Assembly: GCA_902799745.1 (NCBI GenBank)
Contig: CADCBQ010000010.1
Location: 1-64,000 of the forward strand
DNA from: Fibrobacter succinogenes
GTDB lineage: Bacteria > Fibrobacterota > Fibrobacteria > Fibrobacterales > Fibrobacteraceae
DNA length: 64,000 nt
Reading direction: 5' to 3'
Position 1 is the stretch's first letter. Each line of letters opens with the position of its first letter. Of this stretch, positions 1-9,742 are shown piece after piece. The position numbers were made by a program, and so were the translations under genes. The notes below the pieces were generated by a model. It did not search any database. It was given only the letters and a program-made list of their open reading frames with translations, and had not been told where the DNA came from.

Positions 1-73
<73 letters not shown>

Positions 74-106
74 TCGGGCGTGGCTTAAATATAGTAAATT
101 TTAACT

Positions 107-628
107 ATGAAATATTTTGTTTTTCTTGTTGCGTTTATAGTTGCCCCCCTTTTCGCCTACGATGGCGATATGGATACCTACCACGAATTTAAGGAAGATC
201 TTTCGCTTGCCCGTGACGGTTATATCGCATGCCTCAACATGGCCATGGAATCGGCTAACGAAAGCACCGAGGGTTCGTTAGAGGGCTGGTTCAACCTCCG
301 CGACAAGGGCGGCGCCCGCTCCTGGATGCAGCTGGATTTTGAGGTCCCTACGTTCAAGTTCCTGAAGATGGAAGAAGTTCCTTACGGCTTTAAACTGAAA
401 GGCTCTCACGGTCCGTACAAGATTGACGCCGAAATCCGCGTGGTCACCCGCGACACCGATATCTTCTACGATGTCAAGTACAATAAGGCAAGCAACGCCG
501 CTGGCAAGGAAATCTTTGGCGAAGTATTCCGCAACGACCGCGTCGTCTTTTACGACGAAAGTACGCCTTGCAAGCGTAAGGCCGTCACCTGTATCAACGA
601 ATATTCCCGCGGCACCTTAGGTAAATAA
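107..628 (+). CDS. Small secreted protein of unknown function
   Basis: The 173-residue product starts with a hydrophobic signal peptide (residues 1 to about 17, ending LFAYDG), so it is probably exported to the periplasm. I recognise no family. The mature part has alternating polar and hydrophobic strands and two Cys pairs, one near the N-terminus and one near the C-terminus (TPCKRKAVTC), and may be a small lipid-binding-like beta fold; that is a guess. The start ATG sits 11 bases after a TATAGT box (90-95) with no Shine-Dalgarno sequence. A bidirectional terminator follows directly. The gene stands alone, divergent from the tRNA and convergent with gpmI. Confidence 0.75.
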   Translation: MKYFVFLVAFIVAPLFAYDGDMDTYHEFKEDLSLARDGYIACLNMAMESANESTEGSLEGWFNLRDKGGARSWMQLDFEVPTFKFLKMEEVPYGFKLKGSHGPYKIDAEIRVVTRDTDIFYDVKYNKASNAAGKEIFGEVFRNDRVVFYDESTPCKRKAVTCINEYSRGTLGK

Positions 629-656
629 AAAAGGAACCCTTTCGGGGTCCCTTTTA
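627..656. terminator. Bidirectional intrinsic terminator
   Basis: A GC-rich stem (GGAACCC / GGGGTCCC around TTTC) is flanked by A-run and T-run. It lies between the convergent gene at 107-628 and gpmI and can serve both. Confidence 0.8.
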
Positions 657-678
657 ATTGCTCTGTCGCGACAGTTGA

Positions 679-2268
679 TTACTTGATGATCAACATTGAG
701 TCGTCCCAAGCCTCGTGCTTTTCGAGGCCGAGGAGGTTGGCCGTCGTAGCAGCGATGTTCGAAAGACCCCAGTCGCCTTCCTTGAGGCCGAGCTTGCCGC
801 CCGTTACGTTATCGTAAAGGATGCAAGGAACCTTGTTGAGCGTGTGGCTCGTCTTGGCCTTGAAGGAACCGTCCTTGTTGACCTTCGGCATGCCAGTCTT
901 CTTGTCGATTTCGTACATTTCGTCGGCGTTACCGTGGTCAGCTGTGATGATAGCAACACCACCGAGGGCGTCGATCACCGGGAGCAAACGGGCGAGGCCG
1001 ATGTCCACAGCTTCGATAGCCATCGTAGCGGCGCGGAAGGAACCGGTATGGCCCACCATGTCACCGTTCGGGAAGTTGCAGCGGAGAGTCTGGTACTTGC
1101 CGCTCTTCAAAGCTTCGATCATGGCGTCGGTGATTTCGGCAGCCTTCATCCACGGGCGCTGTTCGAACGGAACAACGTCAGATTCGTACTTCTGCGTTTC
1201 GGAGCAAGCAAACTGCTTGACGCCTGTTTCAGCGAGCCATTCGCCGCTGGTTTCCTTGATTGCCGGAGGCGGAACGAGGAAGCGGTTCGGGAGCTTGAGG
1301 TCGCCGTCGTACTGGAGCATGCCAGCGTAGCAGACGTGCGGGAAGCGCTTGCGGTCAAATTCGTTGAAGGATTCTTCTTCGAAGGCGCGGGTGATTTCGA
1401 TAGCGCGGTCGCCACGGAAGTTGAAAAACACCACGGAGTCGCCATCGTTGATGGTGCCGACCGGCTGGCCGTCCTTCGCAATCACGAACGGCGGGAGATC
1501 CTGGTCAATAGCCTTGGTTTCGCCACGGAGAGTTTCGATAGCCTGGGTGGCGTTGTCGAAGTAGCGGCCTTCGCCGAGCACGTGGGTCTTCCAGCCGAGT
1601 TCCACCATCTTCCAGTTAGCGTTGTAACGGTCCATGGTTCCAGTTAGCGTTGTAACGGTCCATGGTAATCTGCATACGGCCACCGCCGCTAGCAATGCAA
1701 ACGTCGAATTCCGGGCTGCGGAGTTCGTCGAGGAACTTTTCGAACGGGCCAACGTAATCGAGTGCGGAAGTTTCCGGCACGTCACGACCGTCGAGCAAGA
1801 TGTGAACGCGGACCTTCTTGAGGCCTTCCTTCTTGGCCTGGGCAACCATGGCCTTCAGGTGAGAAATGTTGGAGTGAACGTTACCGTCGCTGAAGAGACC
1901 GATGAAATGGAGAACGGTGTTCTTTTCGCGGGCGTTACCGGCGATTTCCTTCCAAGCGTCGCGGCCGAAGATTTCGCCACGATGGAATCCTGCACGAGGG
2001 CGGCACCCTGGTTGTACACCTGGCCGGCACCGATGGCGTTGTGGCCCACTTCGGAGTTACCCATGTCTTCGTTGGTCGGCATACCGACGGCGCGACCGTG
2101 AGCCTTCAAGAGAACGTTCGGGTACATCTTGAAGAGGTTGTCGAGAGTCGGGGTGCGGGCAGCCTTGATGGCGTTGCCTTCGACTTTATCGGTGATACCA
2201 AAACCATCCATCACGATGGTTACGACCGGTCCCTTGATGCCGGGGAAGTTGGAAAGTTTCTTGAGCAT
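679..2268 (-). pseudogene. gpmI: Phosphoglycerate mutase (cofactor-independent), two frame-changing lesions
   Basis: The product would interconvert 3- and 2-phosphoglycerate in glycolysis. The N-terminal piece (1855-2268) holds the metal-binding DGFG and the catalytic Ser in MGNSEVGH. The C-terminal piece (679 to about 1660) holds the ITADHGNADEM metal motif. The conserved middle ([13 protein letters not shown] to [16 protein letters not shown]) is in another frame. Two lesions explain this: a small deletion near 1966-1972, after QDSI and before GEIFGRDAW, and a 28-bp tandem duplication at 1610-1665. Their sum restores the original frame, but the shifted middle contains a TGA at 1855-1857. 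The start ATG has a GGAG Shine-Dalgarno. The residues between the lesions are still family-like, so the lesions are recent or are sequence errors. The gene is normally essential unless another mutase exists. Confidence 0.85.
1610..1665. repeat. 28-bp perfect tandem duplication inside gpmI
   Basis: Bases 1610-1637 and 1638-1665 are identical. The unit encodes DRYNANW on the minus strand. Because 28 is not a multiple of three, it shifts the frame. Confidence 0.95.
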
Positions 2269-2305
2269 ATTTACTCCGTGTTTGAATTTACGGGCCTAAA
2301 GATAG

Positions 2306-2333
2306 AAAAAAGGCTCCCCTTGGGGGAGCCTTT
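2306..2333. terminator. Intrinsic terminator downstream of the lipoprotein gene
   Basis: The stem GGCTCCCC / GGGGGAGCC is flanked by A6 and T3. It lies between the stop of the upstream minus-strand lipoprotein (2354) and the gpmI start (2268). Confidence 0.75.
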
Positions 2334-2353
2334 AAACTTGGTTTTGAACCAGA

Positions 2354-3427
2354 TTACTGAACCTTGTAGAGCTTCACGGTGAAGCTGAAGTTACCGTTGT
2401 TGCCTTCGGTGTAGTTCGTGATGGCGAATGCATAGAAGCCTGCGCCGGTTGCAGCGTTGTAGGCCGGGGTCATTGCCACGTAAATCTGGGAAGAGTTCTC
2501 GACCATCGAAGAGAGGGTCGGACCGGTAGTCTTGAACATGAAGTCGCTCACGTAGGCGACGGTACGGCCATCGTTCTGTTCTTCGGGCCAAATGTCGACT
2601 TCGTAGTCGTCGGCGTAAGGCGGAAGGTCGCCGTTGCTAATCGGGGCGAATACGGTGCCAGAACCGCTAGATGCAGCGATTTCAGGTTCGGACTTGGTTC
2701 CTGCCTTGGCAAAGATAATGTCGGCAGTTGCTGCGCTTGCGGCAGGCACTGCAGTGCAGGTTGCAAGGCTAAGACCCGGGTTAATGTCCGTAGAAAGATC
2801 AACCGTGCAGGTCGTCATCGGAATTTCGTTTACTTGCGGCTCCGGTTCTGGATTCTGTTCTTCTACGTAGCAGTAGAGAAGAGAGTCGCGCACAAACGGA
2901 ATGGTGACCGTGTTGGAGAACTTGGCGGGAGCGCCAATCGGATCGTCGCTTGCCGTGACCGTCACGATGAGGCTATAGGCGCCGCATCCGGTAAAGCCCG
3001 GATCCTTCATGTTGACCATGACGCCTGCCGAATTCATCGAGTTCAGGTCGATGTCGTTCGGAGAGGGGAAGAGAATCTGGTTCGAGGTAATGGTGACATT
3101 GACCGGAAGCAGATTGTTGGGGTCAGTGCCCTTGCCGACCGTGTAAGTGATGCCAGTAAACTGAATCTGGTCGCGGGTTTCAGCGGTGTCAACGGTGATG
3201 TCAAGACCGAAACGGCCTTTGAAACGCATGTCGTCGCCCGAAAGTCTAGAGCTGAGGTCGTTGCTAACGGTGATGTTTGCGTCCTGTTGGGTCGGAACGA
3301 CAATCGGATTGTCCGGATTGTTCGGATCGGGTTCGCTAGAAGACTTGCTGTCGCTTCCGCATGCAATGAGTCCGAATGCGCCAACAGCGAAAACGGAACT
3401 CAGGAAAAGTTTCTTTGCAAAAATCAT
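2354..3427 (-). CDS. Secreted lipoprotein, Fibrobacter-type, function unknown
   Basis: The 357-residue protein has a lipoprotein signal peptide with lipobox GLIAC-G at about residues 19-24. A short Ser/Asp/Pro/Asn linker (to about residue 45) and a beta-rich body follow, with several Cys residues that could pair (TGCGAYS, LLYCYVE, MTTCTVD, LATCTAV). This layout is common among Fibrobacter cell-surface lipoproteins, but no catalytic motif is visible. GAGGAA just before the ATG is a good Shine-Dalgarno. The gene is monocistronic, with its own terminator at 2306-2333. Confidence 0.75.
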   Translation of the reverse strand: MIFAKKLFLSSVFAVGAFGLIACGSDSKSSSEPDPNNPDNPIVVPTQQDANITVSNDLSSRLSGDDMRFKGRFGLDITVDTAETRDQIQFTGITYTVGKGTDPNNLLPVNVTITSNQILFPSPNDIDLNSMNSAGVMVNMKDPGFTGCGAYSLIVTVTASDDPIGAPAKFSNTVTIPFVRDSLLYCYVEEQNPEPEPQVNEIPMTTCTVDLSTDINPGLSLATCTAVPAASAATADIIFAKAGTKSEPEIAASSGSGTVFAPISNGDLPPYADDYEVDIWPEEQNDGRTVAYVSDFMFKTTGPTLSSMVENSSQIYVAMTPAYNAATGAGFYAFAITNYTEGNNGNFSFTVKLYKVQ

Positions 3428-3570
3428 GATTTTTCCTCATAAAAAGTTTTTCTGCCCTTGAAAATAAACAAAAAAGGCCAAAAATGCAAACAAAAATGTG
3501 TAAATTTTGGCTAAAATAAGCGAATTTGGGCGTTTTTGCGCAATTTTTTGAGTTGTAGCACGCTTTTTTG

Positions 3571-5796
3571 CTACTTCATGCCGCGAATAATGTCGCGAAG
3601 GCGAGCCGCTTCCTCGAAATCGAGCCTGGCCGCAGCTTCTTTCATCTGGCGTTCCAGGTCTTCCAGCTGGGATTGCGGTTCTGGATTCTTCGACTTCGCA
3701 TGCTGCGGAGCCTGCCCTGAGCTAGTCGAAGGGCTCAGAATGACACTGTTGTCGCGTTTCGAGCCTCGTACGCCCTTCTTCTTCGTCTTGCTTGAGGGCT
3801 GTAGCGGTTCCATCGGGCGGATGCCGGTGCTATCGTCTTCCCAGTCTTCGTCGACGGAATCGTCGCCGATATCGCCGAGCGGGTCGTTGATTCTCAGGTC
3901 GTCTTCGAGCTTGCGGGTCACGGACTTCGGCGTGATGCCATGTTCCTTGTTGAACTCTTCCTGAACGGCTCTGCGGCGGGCGGTTTCGGTGATGGCCTTG
4001 TCGAGGCTGTCGGTCATGTTGTCGGCGAACAGGAGCACCGTGCCGTTCACGTTACGGCTTGCGCGTCCCATCGTCTGGATTAAGCTACGGTAGTTACGGA
4101 GGAAACCTTCCTTGTCGGCGTCGAGAATCGCGACCATGCTGACTTCGGGCAGGTCCAGACCTTCGCGCAGCAAGTTGATGCCCACCAGCACGTCGAATTC
4201 TCCGGTGCGGAGTCCCCGGATGAGTTCGTGGCGCTCCAGCGTCTTGATGTCGCTGTGCAGGTAACGCGCGCGGATGCCCGCTTCCACGAAAAAGTCGGTA
4301 AGGTCCTGCGCCATTTTCTTGGTGAGTGTCGTGACCAGTACGCGGTCGCCGTTCTTGACGACTTCCTCGATGCGGTACAGCAGAACGTCCATCTGACCCT
4401 TGATGGGGAACATCTCGATTTTCGGATCCAGAAGCCCGGTCGGCCTGTTAATTTGTTCGGTAACGACGCCGCCTGTTTTTGTCAGTTCGTAATCGCCGGG
4501 GGTGGCACTCACAAAAAGCACCTGCTTCGGGTACATGTACTCGAATTCGGCAAAATTCATCGGGCGGTTGTCGAGTGCACAGGGGAGGCGGAACCCGTAC
4601 TGCACCAGCGTTGTCTTGCGGCTCTTATCTCCTTCGGCCATGCCTCCCACTTGCGGAATACTCACGTGCGATTCGTCCACCATCAAGAGCCAGTCATCGC
4701 CGAAGTAGTCGATGAGCGTAAACGGGCGTGTACCCGGGGCGCGGTTTTCGATAATGCGGGAGTAGTTTTCGATGCCGCTGCACATGCCGGTTTCGCGGAT
4801 CATTTCCATGTCGTAGCGGGTGCGGCTACTGAGACGCGCCGATTCCAGCACCTTGCCTTCCTTGTCAAGTTCCGCGAGGCGGTCGGTGAGTTCCATCTGC
4901 ATGCGCTGCAAGATTCCTGCGCGGCCTTCTTCCTTGGTCACGAAGTGCTTTGCCGGAGCGATGGTCATTTCATCGAGTTCCTGCGTGACTTCGCCGGTGA
5001 CCATGTTGAAGCGCACGAGCCTATCGACTTCGTCGCCGAAAAGTTCGATGCGGAGCCCTTCTTCGTCGTAGCTCGGGTGAATTTCAATCACGTCGCCGTG
5101 CACGCGGAAAGAACCGCGTTCTAGGCTGAAATCGTTTCTCGTATATTGAATGCGCACCAGGTCGTGCAGAATCTTGTCGCGGTCGTAAACGTCACCTTTC
5201 TTGATTCGCACCATCAAGTCGAAATATTCACTAGGGCTTCCCAAACCGTAAATACAGCTCACAGATGCGACAATAATCACGTCGCGGCGGGTCAGTAGAT
5301 TCGCTGTGGCGCGCAGGCGGAGTTTGTCGATTTCGTCGTTGATGCTCGCGTCTTTTTCAATGAACGTGTCCGTGTGCGGAATGTAGGCTTCGGGCTGGAA
5401 GTAATCGTAATAGCTCACGAAGTATTCCACCGCGTTGTGCGGGAAGAACGCCTTGAATTCCTGATAAAGCTGCGCCGCCAGCGTCTTGTTGTGAGTGAGA
5501 ATCAGCGTGGGCTTGCCTACGTTCTTGATGACGTTTGCCATTGTGAACGTCTTGCCGGAACCGGTCACGCCAAGCAGCGTCTGAAACTGTTCGCCGTGCT
5601 TGAAACCTTCCGTTAATTCTTCAATGGCCTTCGGCTGGTCACCCGCCGCGCCATAAGGGCTCACAAGTTCAAAGTTCGCACGAGTCGGTGACTGGAACTG
5701 CTTCAAGTGCCCCGGCAAACTCTGCTCGGGCGGTAGCGGTTTCGCTATCGGTTTTGCATACGGATCGGGTGTAATAGTCTTGCGAGCGCGGGCCAT
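3571..5796 (-). CDS. uvrB: Excinuclease ABC subunit B
   Basis: This is the helicase-like damage-verification subunit of nucleotide excision repair, working with UvrA and UvrC. It shows Walker A (GVTGSGKT), the damage-probing beta-hairpin region ([12 protein letters not shown]), the DESH box, the UvrB-specific [14 protein letters not shown] stretch, motif VI (QTMGRASRN) and a C-terminal UVR domain ([14 protein letters not shown]). I start at the ATG at 5796 ([12 protein letters not shown]). An in-frame TTG at 5832 would add 12 unlikely residues. Odd point: about residues 684-705, in the acidic linker before the UVR domain, are encoded by a dispersed palindromic repeat (3683-3746) also found elsewhere in the window. 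The motor and the UVR domain are intact, so the protein should work. Confidence 0.95.
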   Translation of the reverse strand: MARARKTITPDPYAKPIAKPLPPEQSLPGHLKQFQSPTRANFELVSPYGAAGDQPKAIEELTEGFKHGEQFQTLLGVTGSGKTFTMANVIKNVGKPTLILTHNKTLAAQLYQEFKAFFPHNAVEYFVSYYDYFQPEAYIPHTDTFIEKDASINDEIDKLRLRATANLLTRRDVIIVASVSCIYGLGSPSEYFDLMVRIKKGDVYDRDKILHDLVRIQYTRNDFSLERGSFRVHGDVIEIHPSYDEEGLRIELFGDEVDRLVRFNMVTGEVTQELDEMTIAPAKHFVTKEEGRAGILQRMQMELTDRLAELDKEGKVLESARLSSRTRYDMEMIRETGMCSGIENYSRIIENRAPGTRPFTLIDYFGDDWLLMVDESHVSIPQVGGMAEGDKSRKTTLVQYGFRLPCALDNRPMNFAEFEYMYPKQVLFVSATPGDYELTKTGGVVTEQINRPTGLLDPKIEMFPIKGQMDVLLYRIEEVVKNGDRVLVTTLTKKMAQDLTDFFVEAGIRARYLHSDIKTLERHELIRGLRTGEFDVLVGINLLREGLDLPEVSMVAILDADKEGFLRNYRSLIQTMGRASRNVNGTVLLFADNMTDSLDKAITETARRRAVQEEFNKEHGITPKSVTRKLEDDLRINDPLGDIGDDSVDEDWEDDSTGIRPMEPLQPSSKTKKKGVRGSKRDNSVILSPSTSSGQAPQHAKSKNPEPQSQLEDLERQMKEAAARLDFEEAARLRDIIRGMK
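3683..3746. repeat. Dispersed palindromic repeat, translated in-frame within uvrB
   Basis: On the minus strand it begins GTGTCATTCTGAGC, continues CCTTCGACTAGCTCAGG and ends GTCGAAGAATCC. Inverted segments CTTCGACT and AGTCGAAG can pair. Related copies lie at 47481-47553 and 59529-59572, both intergenic. Confidence 0.8.
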
Positions 5797-5857
5797 GTGA
5801 TATAAGAATAATGAACGATGAAAAATTAACAATAAATAAAAGGCTTCGTTTTAATTT

Positions 5858-5863
5858 TATATT
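5858..5863 (+). promoter_or_regulatory. -10 box (TATATT) for the BamA-like gene, near-leaderless
   Basis: TATATT ends 9 bases before the ATG at 5873. There is no Shine-Dalgarno. If the transcript begins about 7 bases after the box, the leader is only a few bases. No convincing -35 box is visible. Confidence 0.5.
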
Positions 5864-5872
5864 TGGTTTGTA

Positions 5873-6946
5873 ATGGAATTGTTGAAAAAAATAGGATTGC
5901 TCTTGACTGTATTCGTGGCGCTTGTTGCCGCGGCGACTGAAGATGCATCCGAAGACGATTTCCAGCGTTATTCCGTGGTGCCCATTCTCGGTTATACCGA
6001 AGAAACGGAATTCCAGATTGGCGTGATGGCGCTTTTGTTTCTAAGACCCGATGAACAGGGTGGAAACGTGCCTGAAATTGGACTCACGGCTTATGGTTCT
6101 ACGCGTGGACAGCTGCAGTTGCAACTGGAACCCTACTACTATTTATTCCATGACCAAATCAGTATTTGGGGCCTGCTCAAGTACCAAGATTGGGTGGCTG
6201 GTTACTATGGTCGAGGTAACGATCCCGATATCGATGTATTCACCAATTTTAATCGAAAAAAGTTCCAGTATGGCACGCGAATCGAGTCTAGAATCGGGCT
6301 CCCTAAGGCGTTTAAGTACGGCGTCGAAATCCATGCGGAATATACGGAGATCGATTTTGAACAAGGAAAGATAACGGATTTGCCGGACGATCATTCCGGA
6401 TGGCGTAACGGTGCGGGGTATTTGATCGGACTTGATACACGCGATAACATCAACTGGACGCGTCACGGCTTTTTAGCTCAGTGGCAGCAGATGTTCTATA
6501 GCGACCGTTTGGGCGATTACACCTTCGATGTAGAATCGCTCGACCTGCGTGGCTACTCGAGCTTGTCAAAGACGACTTCGGTGGCGCTGGGTTTCTTGTG
6601 GCAGCGTGCCGATGGCGATGTCCCTTTTGATATGCTGGCCGGTCCAGATGGAATTTGCCGATTTCGCGGGGTAGAAAGCCTTTATTTCGGTGATAACCAG
6701 GCTGTCATTATGCAGGCCGAAGTTCGACAGCTTATTTGGTGGCGTTTGGGTGGCCATGCTTTTTTCGAGGGCGGAAAATCGGGACGCTATTTTGGTGAAC
6801 TTGTTCGTAACGACTGGCACCGGTCTGTTGGTGCAGGCGCTCTTTTAGGCCTAAATCTTAAACAAAATCTGTTTGCCCGCGCTGATTTTTCGTGGGTTGA
6901 TTTCGATCATTTAGGCTTGTCGTTCTACGTTCGTCAAGCATTTTAG
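5873..6946 (+). CDS. BamA/TamA-family (Omp85-like) outer-membrane barrel, no POTRA domains
   Basis: The 357-residue protein has a signal peptide (residues 1 to about 21, ending VAAAT). Amphipathic beta-strands with aromatic girdles follow, and it ends with a C-terminal Phe strand (LSFYVRQAF) as expected for barrel assembly. The pattern (surface antigen D15-like: DTRDNINWTRHGFLAQWQQ, then FRGVESLYFGDNQAVIMQAEVRQ, then GGHAFFEGGKSG) resembles the C-terminal barrel of the BamA/TamA superfamily. The protein is far shorter than BamA and has no POTRA repeats, so it is more likely a specialised transporter or structural barrel. The gene is probably monocistronic, with a promoter box directly upstream. 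Confidence 0.75.
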   Translation: MELLKKIGLLLTVFVALVAAATEDASEDDFQRYSVVPILGYTEETEFQIGVMALLFLRPDEQGGNVPEIGLTAYGSTRGQLQLQLEPYYYLFHDQISIWGLLKYQDWVAGYYGRGNDPDIDVFTNFNRKKFQYGTRIESRIGLPKAFKYGVEIHAEYTEIDFEQGKITDLPDDHSGWRNGAGYLIGLDTRDNINWTRHGFLAQWQQMFYSDRLGDYTFDVESLDLRGYSSLSKTTSVALGFLWQRADGDVPFDMLAGPDGICRFRGVESLYFGDNQAVIMQAEVRQLIWWRLGGHAFFEGGKSGRYFGELVRNDWHRSVGAGALLGLNLKQNLFARADFSWVDFDHLGLSFYVRQAF

Positions 6947-7019
6947 GCTGTTTGTCTCCATTTTATCACCTATTTTTGCAATTATGTCGTAATTGTAAGG
7001 TTTTGTAAAGAAATCTCAT

Positions 7020-7025
7020 TATAAT
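7020..7025 (+). promoter_or_regulatory. -10 box TATAAT upstream of the acyl operon
   Basis: A consensus TATAAT lies 38 bases before the ACP start in an AT-rich 117-base gap. TTGTAA occurs at 6993 and 7003, but at poor spacing (21 and 11), so only the -10 is supported. Confidence 0.5.
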
Positions 7026-7063
7026 TTTATTATTTTTGGCAAAAAAATAAAACGAGGTATATT

Positions 7064-7303
7064 ATGAACGAAATGAAAGAAAAACTCAAGGCCTTCTTTA
7101 TGTCTGATCTCGGCGTCGATGGCGACGTGCTCCAGTTCGATACTCCGCTTTTTGGCGAAGAAATCGGCCTTGATTCCGTTGATTCTCTCGAAATCATTTC
7201 CTTTGTCGACTCTAACTTTGGCGTGTCCATGACGGGTGTTGCCAAGGAAAACTTCCAGAGCATCGACACGATTGCTGCCTATATCGAATCCCATAAGGCT
7301 TAA
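7064..7303 (+). CDS. Acyl carrier protein
   Basis: This small acidic 79-residue protein carries the growing acyl chain on a phosphopantetheine arm. The attachment Ser is in the motif GLDSVDSLEI. The four-helix ACP pattern is visible (MSDLGVD, then DSVDSLEIISFVDSNFGV, then IDTIAAYIESHKA). A GAGG Shine-Dalgarno precedes the ATG. It is the first gene of an operon whose next gene begins 16 bases downstream. The sequence is diverged from the canonical fatty-acid ACP, and the gene neighbours suggest it serves this operon only. I therefore do not call it acpP. Confidence 0.88.
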   Translation: MNEMKEKLKAFFMSDLGVDGDVLQFDTPLFGEEIGLDSVDSLEIISFVDSNFGVSMTGVAKENFQSIDTIAAYIESHKA

Positions 7304-7318
7304 TTTTTCTTTTTCTGT

Positions 7319-9718
7319 ATGATGACACCTGACGATAAGCGCTGTGTGGTTACCGGTCTTGGCGTAATTTGTGCCGTCGGTAACAATGTTGAAGAAGCCT
7401 GGAAAAGTGCACTGGATTCTGTTTCCGGAATTCATAAGACGACTTCGGTCGATACCGTGAATTGCTATGCGGACTTGGCTGCCGAAGTCAAGTGCGATAC
7501 CCTTGATGAAATTGACGCTCCCGAAGAAAAGGACCGTGTCTCGAAACTTTGCATCAAGGCCGCGAACGAAGCCCTTGCTGATGCCGGTCTCAAAAACTTT
7601 AACGATGACCAACGTGTAAGCGTGGTCATCGGAAGTTGCGTGGGCGGCGTTCTTTCGATTGAACAGTATCATCAACATGGTCGCGACGCTTCTGAAATTG
7701 CAAAGATGCCTATTGCGTCGATTGCATCTCAGGTGGCAGAAACTTGTGGGGCCGGCGGTATTGTCACAAACGTGGCGAATGCTTGCGCTGCTGGTACCAT
7801 TTCGATTGCAGTTGCCTGCGACTTGATTCGCGCCGGTAAGGCCGATGTCGTAATCGCGGGCGGCGCCGATTCGTTTGCTTCGGTCCCGTATTCCGGATTC
7901 CTTTCTTTGCATGCGCTCGATGAAAACGGATGTTCTCCGTTTAACCGCTGCAACGGCATTACGCTCGGCGAAGGTGCCGGCATTGTGATTGTGGAATCGT
8001 ACGAGCATGCTCAAAAGCGTGCCGCCAAGCAGTACTGCGAAGTGCTCGGCTCGGGTGTTACTAGCGATGCAAACCACATTACCGCTCCGCGTGAAGACGG
8101 TCTTTGCCTGATGGAAGCGATTAACCGCTCTGTCAAGAATTCGGGCATTGCCAAAACCGATATCGGCTATATCAATGCACACGGTACGGGTACGGGCAAG
8201 AACGATAACGCCGAAATGACCGCCTTCAAGGCCTACTTTGGCGAAGAAAACCCGACGGTGAGCGTGAGCTCGACCAAGGTGCTTACAGGCCATTGCCTGG
8301 GTGCTGCCGGTGCTATCGAAGCTGTGTTCAGCATCAAGGCTCTTACTACGGATACCGTTCTTCCGACCTTCCCGTATAGTGAAGAACAGTCTGCCGCCCT
8401 CAAGGAAAAGGTCGGCGATATGGACTTTGTGCAGAACAAGGCCCGCCATAAGGAACTCAAGTGCGTGCTGAGCAACAATGTGGCATTCGGTGGTACGAAT
8501 GCGGCAATCGTGTTCTCGAAGGAACCGGGAAATGTGACTGCCCAGCCCGCCAAGGATAAGAAGATTGCCGTGACGGGTGTGGGAATTGTGTCTCCGCTCG
8601 GCAACAGCAAGGCCGCTTACCTTGAAGCTGTCAATGCTGGCAAGAAGCCCGAGTCTGCCTCGGTGCATTCCACAATCGCCCTTGACGACTACAAGGAACT
8701 CGGCATCAAGATGGCTTTCTATCGCAAGCTCGACAACCTGGGTCAGCTCCAGACGGTGTCCGGCATGCGTGCGCTGCAAGATGCGAACTTCAAGGTGACC
8801 GACGAAAATGCGATGGATATCGGCATTATCGTGGGTACCAGCGAAGGTGGTCTTGGCGCAACTTACGATTTTGAAGAATTGATTGCGGGCCTTGGCAATG
8901 CCGGTGGTTCCGCCTTCAAGTTCCCGCACACGGTTTATAACGCTGCGGGTGGTTATCTTTCTATTTGCTCGGGTATCAAGGGCTACGGTGTTACCATTAC
9001 CACAGGTCCGCTTTCGGGTCTCGATAGCATCGGCTACTCCATGAACGTGATTCATGACGGTCAGCAGCAGGCCATGATGGCCACCGGTACCGATGAAAAC
9101 CTGCCGATTATTACGGAATTTGCGCAGAAGCTCGGTGTGGCCGCAAACGATGTGGTTGCCCCGTATTCGGATTCCGAAGGTTTTGTGGTGGGCGACGGTT
9201 CTGTGTCCATTATGCTCGAAGAAGAATCTTACGCCAAGAATCGCGGCGCGAAGGTATACTGCTATGCGCTTGGTTTCGGCCATGGCCGAAAAAACGTGAA
9301 GTTCGGTAAGCTGGTCGGTTCTGACGAAGCTTTGGATAAGGCAATTGCCGATGCTCTTGCCGACGCCGGAATCGCCGCAAGCGAAATTGACGCGGTCTGC
9401 GGATTTGCAAACGGTTGCAAGCGTATTGACGATATCGAAAAGGGCGCCCTTAAGCGCGTGTTCGGTGAAAAGCTTGCCACGATGCCGCTCTTTGAAGTCA
9501 AGGAACGCACCGGTGAAGGTCGTGCGGGGTCTGCCGCTCTTGCTGCAGGCGAAGCTGCTCTCTTGTTGAGCGGTGAACTTGCATGCGACAACGCTTACTT
9601 TGTGGCGGCAGATGGTTCTGTCTCGGCAAAGACGGCTGAATCGGCGAATCTCAAGAAAATTTTGGTGATTTCTTATGCGGCGGGTGGCTCTTACAGCGCC
9701 GTCGTGTTCGGAAAATAG
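7319..9718 (+). CDS. Fused double ketosynthase: active KS plus degenerate (chain-length-factor-like) KS
   Basis: This 799-residue protein has two thiolase-fold beta-ketoacyl synthase domains in one chain. Domain 1 (about 8-405) keeps the full triad: Cys156 in NACAAG, His288 in AHGTGT and His325 in GHCLGAAGA. Domain 2 (about 415-799, from KIAVTGVGIVSPLG) keeps the fold, but the equivalent positions are Pro564 (TTGPLSG), Asn698 (FANGC) and Glu733 (RTGEG), so it cannot condense. In type II polyketide synthases an active KS pairs with an inactive chain-length factor. Here the two appear joined. Start: ATG at 7319 or 7322, no Shine-Dalgarno, 16 bases after the ACP stop, so translation may be coupled. 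Substrate and product are unknown. Confidence 0.88.
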   Translation: MMTPDDKRCVVTGLGVICAVGNNVEEAWKSALDSVSGIHKTTSVDTVNCYADLAAEVKCDTLDEIDAPEEKDRVSKLCIKAANEALADAGLKNFNDDQRVSVVIGSCVGGVLSIEQYHQHGRDASEIAKMPIASIASQVAETCGAGGIVTNVANACAAGTISIAVACDLIRAGKADVVIAGGADSFASVPYSGFLSLHALDENGCSPFNRCNGITLGEGAGIVIVESYEHAQKRAAKQYCEVLGSGVTSDANHITAPREDGLCLMEAINRSVKNSGIAKTDIGYINAHGTGTGKNDNAEMTAFKAYFGEENPTVSVSSTKVLTGHCLGAAGAIEAVFSIKALTTDTVLPTFPYSEEQSAALKEKVGDMDFVQNKARHKELKCVLSNNVAFGGTNAAIVFSKEPGNVTAQPAKDKKIAVTGVGIVSPLGNSKAAYLEAVNAGKKPESASVHSTIALDDYKELGIKMAFYRKLDNLGQLQTVSGMRALQDANFKVTDENAMDIGIIVGTSEGGLGATYDFEELIAGLGNAGGSAFKFPHTVYNAAGGYLSICSGIKGYGVTITTGPLSGLDSIGYSMNVIHDGQQQAMMATGTDENLPIITEFAQKLGVAANDVVAPYSDSEGFVVGDGSVSIMLEEESYAKNRGAKVYCYALGFGHGRKNVKFGKLVGSDEALDKAIADALADAGIAASEIDAVCGFANGCKRIDDIEKGALKRVFGEKLATMPLFEVKERTGEGRAGSAALAAGEAALLLSGELACDNAYFVAADGSVSAKTAESANLKKILVISYAAGGSYSAVVFGK

Positions 9719-9742
9719 TGTTTAGGTAGAAGGAGCTTGAAT

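Noticed and set aside
5797..5832. Longer uvrB start at TTG 5832
   Set aside because: The extra 12 residues do not match UvrB, and the ATG at 5796 begins a normal N-terminal region.
7019..9283. 754-codon open frame antisense to the ACP and ketosynthase genes
   Set aside because: It crosses two real genes and their spacer on the opposite strand. Its Arg/His-rich composition is that of a shadow.
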